41,650 nucleotides of DNA from a virus, in the IMG/VR virus record IMGVR_UViG_3300023174_000316, positions 1-41,650 of that record; one strand, written 5' to 3'. Position 1 is the first letter of the stretch; every line of letters starts with the position of its first letter. The notes under the pieces are model-generated. The model was not told where the DNA came from. It was given only the letters and a program-made list of their open reading frames with translations, and did not search any database. Positions 22,552 through 30,463 of the stretch are shown piece after piece. The translations under genes and the position numbers were made by a program.

Positions 22552-23805
22552 TGCCTCATAATTGATGAGTGTGCCTTTATCGAACCACATTTAATGGACC
22601 CATTCTGGGCATCTGTATTTCCAATCGTTTCATCTTCTAAAAAAGCTAAAGTTTTTATGTGTTCTACACCTAATGGAACAGGAAATCTTTTTTATGATAT
22701 ATATAAAGGAGCCGTTGAAAACACAAACAATTGGGAGCATGATAAAATTTTATGGAACGAAGTTCCTGGTCGTGATGAAAAATGGGCTAAAGAAATTAAA
22801 GGTGGATTAGCATCTGATGATAAATGGGAACAAGAATTTAATTGTAAATTTATGAATGCAGGTACTGGATCGATGACAGAAGATGCATACAATAAAATGA
22901 AACAATACATTTCAACTCCTGTTGAAATATTAATGGATGGAAAATACAAAATATTTGAACATCCACAACCAGAGCGTATATATATAGCAGGTGTTGATAC
23001 TTCAGATGGTGTTGGGAGTGATTATAGTTGCATTAAATTATTAGATATAACAGATTTAAATGAAATAATCGAAGTTGCTGAATATTATGATAATACCATT
23101 CCAGTTGCTGAATTTGCTAACAAAGTATATGAAATACTTTGTCATTGGGGCAAACCATTGGTTTGTATAGAAAGAAACAACCAAGGTGGTCAAATTGTAG
23201 ATAGATTAGCATTGGATATGGGATACATGGACAAAATTGTATCTTGGGGTAGCAAGTTAGCTGGTAGAAAAAGCACCCAATTACTTGGTATGATTTCTTC
23301 TAGAAATACAAAATATAATGCAGTTGCAAATGCGAGATATTATTATAATGATAAGTTAGCAGTTCAATTTAGAAATAAAGAATCTTTAGAAGAAATTGTT
23401 AAAGATTTCATTAAATTACCCAACGATACATGGGGAGCTAGTTCTGGGAAACATGATGATAGAACCATGGCTTTGATTTGGGCTTTGATGATATTGCATG
23501 ATGATTTGGTTGAACAATATTTTACTGTTGAAGAATATGATGATTGTGGAAAACCTTCAAAAATAACACTTAATAACTTTGGATTGAAATATTTTGAAAA
23601 TTCAACATCTATATATACCAATGAACAAGTTGATGGTATTGAAAATAGTCAAATAGCTCCTGTGTATTTTGGAAACTCAACAGAATTAAATTCAGATATT
23701 TCAGATTTGTATGCTGAAGGATGGGTCAACTTGGGAGGGGGATTTGAAAACCCAAGATATGATTTAGATTCAGGACAAACAGAATTTATGGATAAATACT
23801 TTTAA
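22210..23805 (+). CDS. 17: Intein C-fragment fused to C-terminal part of large terminase
   Basis: 531 residues. Residues 1-114 are the intein C-fragment ending LSHQ. From Cys115 the terminase resumes: CLIIDECAF is Walker B with catalytic Glu120, and CSTPNGTGNLFYDIY is the coupling motif. The nuclease domain has Asp263 (GVDTSDG), Glu321 (VCIERNNQGG) and Asp416/417 (GKHDDRTMAL), matching the T4 gp17 acidic triad. After trans-splicing with the 20654 product the enzyme would be 590 residues, close to gp17's 610. The terminase translocates DNA at the portal and cuts concatemers. The ORF starts one base after the endonuclease stop; no late motif of its own. Confidence 0.93.
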   Translation: MADFTTHKTYKNNRFEILTDVGFKDFRGIMIGTNPDKIRFTLDDGLSLDCTPMHKIMLTHDIWIYARNIKIGDTLYGNIKVINIESYQNNELVYDFLDIEDVHRYYVNGVLSHQCLIIDECAFIEPHLMDPFWASVFPIVSSSKKAKVFMCSTPNGTGNLFYDIYKGAVENTNNWEHDKILWNEVPGRDEKWAKEIKGGLASDDKWEQEFNCKFMNAGTGSMTEDAYNKMKQYISTPVEILMDGKYKIFEHPQPERIYIAGVDTSDGVGSDYSCIKLLDITDLNEIIEVAEYYDNTIPVAEFANKVYEILCHWGKPLVCIERNNQGGQIVDRLALDMGYMDKIVSWGSKLAGRKSTQLLGMISSRNTKYNAVANARYYYNDKLAVQFRNKESLEEIVKDFIKLPNDTWGASSGKHDDRTMALIWALMILHDDLVEQYFTVEEYDDCGKPSKITLNNFGLKYFENSTSIYTNEQVDGIENSQIAPVYFGNSTELNSDISDLYAEGWVNLGGGFENPRYDLDSGQTEFMDKYF

Positions 23806-23807
23806 TC

Positions 23808-24410
23808 ATGCAAGAGATTAAACAAAGTCCTCTAAATCAAGCAGCCAAGGATAAATTCTTATTGGTTTTTGATGTACCACCAATTTTAAAAGAATTTTCA
23901 ACGAAATATAATAGAAACAATAGTACTATTATACCAGACAATGTTCAATTTTCAATATTTGGAACTAGTGTTCCTGATATAACTGTGCCAGGAATTGAAA
24001 CAAGATACGCTGGATCTACACTATATGTTTCATCACATAGTAAAAATAGCTATCCCCCAGTAGAAGTAAATTTTGCAGTTGATGGTTTATATAATAATTA
24101 TTGGTGTATATATCAATGGTTGAATTTATTACATGATCAAAAAAATGGAGAATACAACACCAGAAATATCAGCGTAGATGCTAATTTTAATGATTACCAA
24201 ACCGATCTAACGATATATGGATTGGATGATTATGGTAAAAAAAGAATAAAGTTTACTTATAAAAAAGCATTTCCCACAACACTTAAAGGATTGAACTATG
24301 ATTATCAACCAGGTGGTGATATGAGATTGGTTAGTGGTTTTGTATTTATATATAGTCAATTACACACAGAGTTAATAGATCAAGAGCTTTTTAAGTTAAC
24401 TATAGATTAA
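23808..24410 (+). CDS. Tail tube-fold protein (gp19-like), role uncertain
   Basis: 200 residues. The C-terminal part (KRIKFTYKKAFPTTLKGLNY, then MRLVSGFVFIYSQLHTEL) follows the tail-tube pattern in which a (F/W)P(T)xxxxxxxx strand is followed by a final beta-strand. The middle has VEVNFAVDGLYNNYWCIYQW and LLHDQKNGEYN, typical of tube and tube-initiator proteins in T4-like phages. It lies between terminase and sheath, only 2 bases after terminase, without its own late motif. It could be a minor tube protein or a terminator of the tail; the T4 counterpart is not clear. Confidence 0.6.
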   Translation: MQEIKQSPLNQAAKDKFLLVFDVPPILKEFSTKYNRNNSTIIPDNVQFSIFGTSVPDITVPGIETRYAGSTLYVSSHSKNSYPPVEVNFAVDGLYNNYWCIYQWLNLLHDQKNGEYNTRNISVDANFNDYQTDLTIYGLDDYGKKRIKFTYKKAFPTTLKGLNYDYQPGGDMRLVSGFVFIYSQLHTELIDQELFKLTID

Positions 24411-24434
24411 TTTAAAAAAAATATTTTAAAAAGC

Positions 24435-24442
24435 ATAAATAA
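24435..24442 (+). promoter_or_regulatory. Late promoter motif before tail sheath
   Basis: ATAAATAA within GCATAAATAATAATATGG; TAAATA ends 5 nt before the ATG at 24447. Confidence 0.85.
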
Positions 24443-24446
24443 TAAT

Positions 24447-26801
24447 ATGGCAACTAGAACTATCACCAGCCCAGGAGTTGAAATCAGAGAACGCGATCTT
24501 TCATTGAGAATACCTCAAAATATTGGAACTAACGTGTTTTTAGCAGGTTTTGCAAGCCAAGGGCCAACAGACGAAGTTATTAAAATCTCAACTAGAGACG
24601 AATTAGAACAAATTTATGGAACTCCTACTAATAGTTCCGAACGTTATTTTTATTATTCAGCTAGAGAACTTCTTTTATCACCTGCGAATCTCTATACTTT
24701 CAGATTGCCATATGGTGCTGATGCTGGTGCTGGATTTAGCAACACATATTCAGCTCTTGTTTATCCAACAGCCGCAATTTACGATGGTGCATTAACAACA
24801 ACTCTCGACTTATCAGCTGGTACATATGTATTAGGTCAGCCTGTTCAAGTTACCTTAACAGAAAATCAATATAGACAAGCTTTAGAAGGTACATTATTTG
24901 ATTGGAATTTATCTTCCACTAATACAAGACAAACTTTAAGTGCTACTACTGAACTTGGTAGAGCTGGTGTTATTGTTTTTAATAAAGCTCAAACAACAAT
25001 TAACAGCCAATTTGAAGGATATTATATTGGATTAGCGGATAATTCCAATATCAACCCAGCATCAAACTTTGATGCTATTGTCGGAGTAGACACTGTGAGT
25101 TTAAGTGGAAACTTTGTTTCATTATCAGCTGCTGGTAGTATTTCTTACACAGCCATTCCAAATGGAACTCTTGAATTTAATCTAAGTGCGGCTCCGAATC
25201 AATCAACTGGTAGTGTCTCTGAGGTTATGGAAAATCTTACAAACTACAACATCAGTGAACGTAAAGATGATGATCTTTTGAATGTTGGGGTGTTCAAACT
25301 TCGTAAAAGCATATATGCAAGTGAAGCGTTCAAGCTTGATTATATTCTTGATGATGCGATTGTAGGTTCTATCGATACTTTCAGAACTGAATTAAATCCT
25401 GCTGGTGGTCCAGCAATTTCAAAATTCTTGGAATCTGTTGATACAAACAGCAGAAATATTGAAATTATGGTAAATCCATATATTTCCAATAAATTCCGTG
25501 ACACAAGTTTGAATTTAAATGGAATACCACAAAAGAAAGTGCGTATGTTAACTCAAGGACTGATAAACAACTATTCAATATTAAGTTCATCATTGGTAGG
25601 ATCTGGTAGTAATACTACTATACCATTGAGTGTATTGCAATCATTAAGTGCTACACTTGGATATGCTGATAAACTCAATCCTCTTGGAACATTCAACAAT
25701 GTTGTCATTACTCAGAAACCAGTAGGTAATATCCCAACTAAAATAAATCGTGCATTAGAAACAGTTAAAAATGATGAAATATACGATATTGACTTGGTTG
25801 TTGAAGGTGGGTTAGGGACAATATTCTCAATGGCGTGTGCAGCTAATACAACATATTATGATGAAACATTGTACAATTCAACAATTGCAAATAAACTCAG
25901 CACTATTAAAACATCACAACCAATAGATAACAATACAGATGCTCTTGCTATAAGAACAAATTACACCGCAGTTTTCAATCAATTTGAAAATTTCTGTAAT
26001 CTTCCAAGTAACACTGGTGGTAGAGGAGATTGTATGTTTGTAGCTGATGCAATCAGACACTTTGTTGTAACAGGAAAAAATTCAAAAGTTCTCTCTGATA
26101 GAACCAAGACTTTCCAAACAGATGTATATTGGGCTATAAGACATCAATTTGAAACTGCTAATACTTCATATGCTGCTGTATATGGCAACTGGGTACAAAC
26201 ATATGATGACTTCACTGGAGACAAATATTGGATGCCTTTCTCTGCTCATGCATCTGCAGTGATGGCAAGAACTGATGCTAATGACTTCCCATGGATCGCA
26301 CCAGCAGGATTCAACAGAGGTGTTCTCACAACATCAGCACTTGATTTGGCAATCAATCCAAACCAAAAACAACGTGATGAATTATACAAAGTTAATATCA
26401 ACCCAGTATATTTCAGCGCAAGTGATGGAATGGTTGTAATGGGTCAAAAGACTCTTAGCCGCAAGCCAAGTGCGTTTGATAGAATCAATGTAAGAAGACT
26501 CTTCTTAACACTTGAAAGACCAGTTAAGAAAGTATCTAAATACTTCTTGTTTGAGCCGAATACCGAGTTCACCAGAACAAGATTTGTCAACACAATCACA
26601 CCTTTGTTTGAGTTTGCTAAACAAAATCAAGGTTTATACGACTATCTAATTGTAGCTGATGAGCGTGTAAACACTCCCGAAGTTATTGATAACAATGAAT
26701 TGAGAGCTGACATCTTGATCAAACCTACAAGAGCAGCTGAGTTCATATTGGTAACATTCACTGCAACTCGCACTGATGCTAACTTTAACGAGCTAATTTG
26801 A
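24447..26801 (+). CDS. 18: Tail sheath protein (gp18-like)
   Basis: 784 residues (T4 gp18 is 659). It starts TRTITSPGVEIRERDLSLRI, the sheath N-terminal signature, followed by VFLAGFASQGPTDEVIKIST. The C-terminal domain contains YGNWVQTYDDFTGDKYWMPF, PWIAPAGFNRGVL, QKTLSRKPSAFDRINVRRLF and RFVNTITPLFEF, all strongly conserved in contractile-tail sheaths. The C-terminal arm segment ADILIKPTRAAEFILVTFTA is intact. The protein forms the hexameric rings that contract during infection. The extra length lies in the protruding middle domains. A strong terminator follows at 26827. Confidence 0.97.
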   Translation: MATRTITSPGVEIRERDLSLRIPQNIGTNVFLAGFASQGPTDEVIKISTRDELEQIYGTPTNSSERYFYYSARELLLSPANLYTFRLPYGADAGAGFSNTYSALVYPTAAIYDGALTTTLDLSAGTYVLGQPVQVTLTENQYRQALEGTLFDWNLSSTNTRQTLSATTELGRAGVIVFNKAQTTINSQFEGYYIGLADNSNINPASNFDAIVGVDTVSLSGNFVSLSAAGSISYTAIPNGTLEFNLSAAPNQSTGSVSEVMENLTNYNISERKDDDLLNVGVFKLRKSIYASEAFKLDYILDDAIVGSIDTFRTELNPAGGPAISKFLESVDTNSRNIEIMVNPYISNKFRDTSLNLNGIPQKKVRMLTQGLINNYSILSSSLVGSGSNTTIPLSVLQSLSATLGYADKLNPLGTFNNVVITQKPVGNIPTKINRALETVKNDEIYDIDLVVEGGLGTIFSMACAANTTYYDETLYNSTIANKLSTIKTSQPIDNNTDALAIRTNYTAVFNQFENFCNLPSNTGGRGDCMFVADAIRHFVVTGKNSKVLSDRTKTFQTDVYWAIRHQFETANTSYAAVYGNWVQTYDDFTGDKYWMPFSAHASAVMARTDANDFPWIAPAGFNRGVLTTSALDLAINPNQKQRDELYKVNINPVYFSASDGMVVMGQKTLSRKPSAFDRINVRRLFLTLERPVKKVSKYFLFEPNTEFTRTRFVNTITPLFEFAKQNQGLYDYLIVADERVNTPEVIDNNELRADILIKPTRAAEFILVTFTATRTDANFNELI

Positions 26802-27671
26802 TGATGTAAGTGAATTAGAAATTGTTAATAACGGAGAATGTGTATTATTGACATTCTCCGTTATTTTTTTACATATTTCTAAAAATCTTATAATTGGAAA
26901 ATCTACCTTTAATCGATTTATTTCCCATCTGGTCAAACATATATTATCAGTTGTATATCCTTTAGAACTATCAATTCTATCAATTGATATCATATCTGGA
27001 GAACCATAATGATAAGACATATCTTCTTTGGTGTAAAAACATTTCCCATTTTGAATATCCCATAACGTCAATATAACATCCTTAGTTATGTCAAAGTCCC
27101 ATCCTTTATTCTCCGCTCTAGCTTTAGCAGCACTAAATATTCTACCTATTTTTGATTTGAAATTATTGGTCAAATTTTTATTATTAGACTTATAGCATAC
27201 ATCACATCGTCTCAATCTATTTTGATTGGCTCCTTTAGAAGTTTTTATATTATTAAATCTTCTAAAATTTGATTCATTCAACAGACATCTACAATCGGAA
27301 CAATACAATGAGAATGTATTTTTCCAATCTATAGAATTCATCTCAGATACAAAATTTGGATATTTTTTATATCCATTCAAAAATGTCGATATGTGTATTC
27401 CAACTTCTTCAGTGGCATGCTCTAATGAGTTAGCTTTTTTATTTTTAATAAACTCAAAAACCTCTAATATTTTATCATAGGTTTCGGTTCGTTGACCACT
27501 TAATATATCATTCCTATTTTTTCTAACTCCTAATTTTTTAGCAGTCACTTTAAGAATTCCTACACTACATTTATTGTCTAACAATTGCAAAAGATTAGCA
27601 TTGGGAATAGTTCCGTATTTATTTTTGATTTTTATTAAATCTTGTTCACTTAAATTATATTTTTGTTTCAT
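26793..27671 (-). CDS. HNH homing endonuclease inserted between sheath and tube genes
   Basis: 292 residues. Residues 1-60 are helical (SEQDLIKIKNKYGTIPNANL, with LGVRKNR), probably a DNA-binding helix-turn-helix. Residues of about 130-170 hold paired Cys (CSDCRC and CDVC), a likely zinc site. The HNH domain follows: GKCFYTKEDM, SIDRIDSSKGYTTDNICLT and NRLKVDF. The gene is antisense to its surroundings, carries its own late motif, and its 3' end overlaps the sheath stop and the sheath terminator. Its position between two conserved late genes is typical of a freestanding homing endonuclease whose cut site lies in a neighbouring gene. Confidence 0.88.
   Translation of the reverse strand: MKQKYNLSEQDLIKIKNKYGTIPNANLLQLLDNKCSVGILKVTAKKLGVRKNRNDILSGQRTETYDKILEVFEFIKNKKANSLEHATEEVGIHISTFLNGYKKYPNFVSEMNSIDWKNTFSLYCSDCRCLLNESNFRRFNNIKTSKGANQNRLRRCDVCYKSNNKNLTNNFKSKIGRIFSAAKARAENKGWDFDITKDVILTLWDIQNGKCFYTKEDMSYHYGSPDMISIDRIDSSKGYTTDNICLTRWEINRLKVDFPIIRFLEICKKITENVNNTHSPLLTISNSLTSSN
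26827..26870 (+). terminator. Rho-independent terminator after tail sheath
   Basis: A perfect 15-bp stem (AATAACGGAGAATGT with ACATTCTCCGTTATT), a 9-base loop, then a run of T on the plus strand. It lies inside the 3' end of the antisense HNH gene. Confidence 0.93.
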
Positions 27672-27675
27672 ACTA

Positions 27676-27683
27676 TTATTTAG
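27676..27683 (-). promoter_or_regulatory. Late promoter motif before HNH endonuclease
   Basis: CTAAATAA on the minus strand; TAAATA ends 5 nt before the ATG at 27671, exactly as for virion genes. Confidence 0.75.
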
Positions 27684-27754
27684 TGAAATAGCCCCAGTAA
27701 ATCAATAATATCTATTAAAATTTTTATAGTATTTCATTTTTTATTGCGTCTAGA

Positions 27755-27762
27755 CTAAATAA
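27755..27762 (+). promoter_or_regulatory. Late promoter motif before tail tube
   Basis: CTAAATAA; TAAATA ends 5 nt before the ATG at 27767. Confidence 0.85.
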
Positions 27763-27766
27763 TTAT

Positions 27767-28336
27767 ATGCCAGCAAATATTGAAACCTTCTTTTCACAAG
27801 CCGCACAAAAGCAATTCTCAAGAGACTTTCTATTTAGAATAAAACAAATCACACTCCCTGGTTTAAACTTAAATGGAGAAACTGATTTGATTTATGCTAA
27901 ATCAGGTATACTCCCAGGAAGAACAATTGAGAACAAATCTGTAAGTTATGCAGGACAAACATTCAATCTTGGTGGAAGAGCTACTTATGGAAGTGCTGAA
28001 GGATATAGCATTGATTTTTATTGTGATCAATCTCTTGATTTAAGAACCAAACTTGAAAGAGCATCCAGAGTAGCATTTAATAATGAAGACACAACTTCTA
28101 ATTTGTGTATGCCAGGACCAGAAAGTACCATTACCCTTGATGTTCTTTCAGTTCCTTGCACAAGAGAAGCAGGAGCTACCAGCGGACAACCTTTACAAAT
28201 TGTTAAAACTATTCAATTGGTTGGTGTTGGTATAAGAGACATCGGTGAATTGTCTTACAGCATTGCTGAAGGTACAGGTGAGATTGTATCATTTACCTCA
28301 ACATTTGCTTATCATTTTTATAAAGATTTTAGTTGA
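27767..28336 (+). CDS. 19: Major tail tube protein (gp19-like)
   Basis: 189 residues (T4 gp19 is 163). LPGRTIENKSVSYAGQTFNL, followed by GRATYGSAEGYSIDFYCDQS, fits the tube family's conserved beta-strands. VGIRDIGELSYSI and a final IVSFTSTFAYHFY strand match the gp19 ending. It follows the sheath gene once the HNH insertion is discounted, which is the T4 18-19 order. The protein forms the inner tube through which DNA passes. Confidence 0.85.
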   Translation: MPANIETFFSQAAQKQFSRDFLFRIKQITLPGLNLNGETDLIYAKSGILPGRTIENKSVSYAGQTFNLGGRATYGSAEGYSIDFYCDQSLDLRTKLERASRVAFNNEDTTSNLCMPGPESTITLDVLSVPCTREAGATSGQPLQIVKTIQLVGVGIRDIGELSYSIAEGTGEIVSFTSTFAYHFYKDFS

Positions 28337-28345
28337 TCCATTCGC

Positions 28346-28353
28346 CTAAATAT
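28346..28353 (+). promoter_or_regulatory. Late promoter motif before second tube-like gene
   Basis: CTAAATAT; TAAATA ends 5 nt before the ATG at 28358. Confidence 0.75.
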
Positions 28354-28357
28354 ATTT

Positions 28358-28954
28358 ATGGGCGTACAGATAAATGATTTTTTAAATGCATTTAGTAGGG
28401 AGTCTAAGTTTTGTCTTAGTCTCCCTGTTTTTTGGACTGTAACTGTGGATGGTGTAGGAGTTGGAGCTATAAATTCAATATTATCACGAGCTGGAGAAAA
28501 ATGGCAAGCTAAAATGACACCAAAGGATATGATTAAAAATGGTAATTTATTAGTAGCTCAAGAAGTCCAACTACCCAATGAATCATCAACGTTTACAGCT
28601 ACGGCTATGACAAATACTGGTGGTTTTTTACCTGGGTATGGATTAGACGCAAGATCTGATTTTTTAAGTAGAAATGTTGTTATTAATATATTAGAAACAA
28701 ATCAAGATTTAGAACATAATTACTTTAGACCTTGGATGATAGCATTAGGTATAAAAGGATTGGTTGAAACTGGAGCTAGTTTAAAAGGAACTGTTGAAAT
28801 TAAACAATATACAAACCAAGGACAATTTAGAAAAGGATTTAGATTTAAAAAAGCATTTCCAACAGCAGTAGAAGGATTTTCATTAAATTATGACAACACT
28901 GATTTTAAAATAAAATCTGTAACATTTGCTTGTCAAAATTATGAACAGCTGTAA
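28358..28954 (+). CDS. Tube-like tail protein (possible tube initiator)
   Basis: 198 residues. FLPGYGLDARSDFLSRNVVI, IKGLVETGASLKGTVEIKQY and GFRFKKAFPTAVEGFSLNY, with a last strand KIKSVTFACQNY, follow the tail-tube fold pattern also seen in gp54-type tube initiators. It lies between the major tube protein and the hub genes, so a baseplate-proximal tube ring is likely. A hairpin that looks like a terminator lies in codons 14-26, so expression may be partly attenuated from upstream, while its own promoter motif also lies before the hairpin. Confidence 0.6.
   Translation: MGVQINDFLNAFSRESKFCLSLPVFWTVTVDGVGVGAINSILSRAGEKWQAKMTPKDMIKNGNLLVAQEVQLPNESSTFTATAMTNTGGFLPGYGLDARSDFLSRNVVINILETNQDLEHNYFRPWMIALGIKGLVETGASLKGTVEIKQYTNQGQFRKGFRFKKAFPTAVEGFSLNYDNTDFKIKSVTFACQNYEQL
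28397..28433 (+). terminator. Terminator-like hairpin inside the start of the coding region
   Basis: AGGGAGTCTAAG pairs with CTTAGTCTCCCT (11 of 12 bases) across a 6-base loop, followed by GTTTTTT. It lies 40 bases into the 28358 gene. The stem resembles the terminator at 19600. It may end most tube-gene transcripts. Confidence 0.6.
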
Positions 28955-28964
28955 TTAATATAAC

Positions 28965-29690
28965 ATGAGGCTAACTTTTTTAAAACTAAAAGAAGTTTCT
29001 GAAATTATAGACACAAATCAAAATCAAAAACTTTGTGATTTTTTTAATGAATTTGATGGAAATAATATATATCAAAAATTCAAATCAATATTAAAAATTT
29101 GGGAATATCATGTCAGTGATACTTTAACATTTAATTCAGAAGGAAAACAATTAAATCTTCAAATATCATATTTATTAAATGAATTATCTGATGATATAGA
29201 AAAAAATGTATATTTTAAAAATGATAATTTAAACTGTGAATTACAATTATCAAATATCTTTTCATATGATGAGACTAATATGCCAATATATGGATTGATA
29301 AAAAATATTGAAATTTTTAATACATCTTTAAATTTATCAGATTTAAATTTTTATGATAGAAAGATGATTATTGATAAATTACCAGCAAAAGTTTTTTCAA
29401 ACATATTAGATGCGTTAGTGAAAGACAAAACAAAAATTTTTAAATTTGAAAACAAATCACTGGAAAATATAAAATTGAATTTTTATACAAACGATCCGTT
29501 TTTATTTTTAAAAAGCCTGTTTGGAAATTATTCAAAAGAATATTTTCAAGATGTTATATTTTTTGTATCTAAAAGAATCAGTGCTGATATTTTAATGAAT
29601 TCCGATTTAAAAGATGTAAATTTTTACATAAAGAAATACAGCGATGAAATGGAATCTCAACAAAAAACGCTACCATCTCTTGATTTTTAA
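28965..29690 (+). CDS. Baseplate hub protein, gp26/gp51-like
   Basis: 241 residues. The C-terminal half has LNFYDRKMIIDKLPAKVFSN followed by ILDAL and a Phe-rich helix set, the pattern found in the T4 gp26/gp51 baseplate-hub family (a conserved Asp-Lys-Leu-Pro turn). The next gene has the same turn (VRDRVKIVNNLPLSINKQIV), so the two are probably paralogous or partner subunits. It starts 10 bases after the preceding stop without a late motif. The exact T4 equivalent is uncertain. Confidence 0.55.
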   Translation: MRLTFLKLKEVSEIIDTNQNQKLCDFFNEFDGNNIYQKFKSILKIWEYHVSDTLTFNSEGKQLNLQISYLLNELSDDIEKNVYFKNDNLNCELQLSNIFSYDETNMPIYGLIKNIEIFNTSLNLSDLNFYDRKMIIDKLPAKVFSNILDALVKDKTKIFKFENKSLENIKLNFYTNDPFLFLKSLFGNYSKEYFQDVIFFVSKRISADILMNSDLKDVNFYIKKYSDEMESQQKTLPSLDF

Positions 29691-29699
29691 TACTACTTT

Positions 29700-29707
29700 G
29701 TAAATAC
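29700..29707 (+). promoter_or_regulatory. Late promoter motif before hub gene
   Basis: GTAAATAC; TAAATA ends 5 nt before the ATG at 29712. Confidence 0.75.
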
Positions 29708-29711
29708 AGAC

Positions 29712-30449
29712 ATGGATGACAATGTAAAAAACTTTCTTGATAAGATTGAACAGTTAAAGGACGATAAAATAAAGGTTGATGTTTTATCTACTGGAAAAAA
29801 AATAGATGCAGAATCTTTAACATTCAAACAACAAAAAGATATCATATCAACAATCACCGATGGAATCGTCGGTCCTTTAAAGTTTCAAAAAAATTTAAAT
29901 GATATAATTATTGAAAATACAAATAATAAAGAATTAAAAATTGTTGATAAATTTTTAATTGCAATTCAATTACGAATTGACAGTATTGGAAGTAATATTA
30001 AGATAAAAGACAAACAACATGATGTGTTGAATGATGTTGTTGCAAAATTCAAAAAACTTAAACACAATTTAAATAAAAAGATAACAGGTGTTGTTAATAT
30101 AGAATTGGAAGTCCCAACATTAGCAGCAGAAAATCAAGTTATTTCAACATGTGTAGATACTATTAAAAAGGATGGTGATAAAGATGTTGGTAAAAGTTTG
30201 AGTGAAATATACACATACGAAATTACCAAATATATAAAATCATTAACTGTTGGAGAAGATATCGTTCAATTCTCTGATATCTCTGTCAGAGATCGTGTAA
30301 AAATTGTAAACAATCTTCCTTTATCCATAAATAAGCAAATTGTAGAATTTATACAAGATATAAAAGAAAAAGAAACCGAAGTTTTAAAAATTGAAATTGA
30401 CGGTGAAGTACATCAAATTGATATTGATATCACGTTCTTTGACTCGTGA
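29712..30449 (+). CDS. Baseplate hub subunit, gp26/gp51-like
   Basis: 245 residues. LTFKQQKDIISTITDGIVGP, followed by LKFQKNLNDII and FLIAIQLRIDSIG, is the typical start of T4-type hub proteins of the gp26 family. The C-terminus has VRDRVKIVNNLPLSINKQIV and a final strand EVHQIDIDITFF. The role would be in hub assembly around the tape measure, whose gene follows directly. It is likely related to the preceding gene. Confidence 0.65.
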   Translation: MDDNVKNFLDKIEQLKDDKIKVDVLSTGKKIDAESLTFKQQKDIISTITDGIVGPLKFQKNLNDIIIENTNNKELKIVDKFLIAIQLRIDSIGSNIKIKDKQHDVLNDVVAKFKKLKHNLNKKITGVVNIELEVPTLAAENQVISTCVDTIKKDGDKDVGKSLSEIYTYEITKYIKSLTVGEDIVQFSDISVRDRVKIVNNLPLSINKQIVEFIQDIKEKETEVLKIEIDGEVHQIDIDITFFDS

Positions 30450-30451
30450 TC

Positions 30452-30459
30452 CTAAATAA
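30452..30459 (+). promoter_or_regulatory. Late promoter motif before tape measure (GTG start)
   Basis: CTAAATAA; TAAATA ends 5 nt before the GTG at 30464, supporting GTG as the start. Confidence 0.75.
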
Positions 30460-30463
30460 TTAG

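Noticed and set aside
20654-23805. Terminase as a pseudogene broken by frameshift
   Set aside because: All ATPase and nuclease motifs and intein blocks are intact, and the break falls at an intein split with its own start codon.
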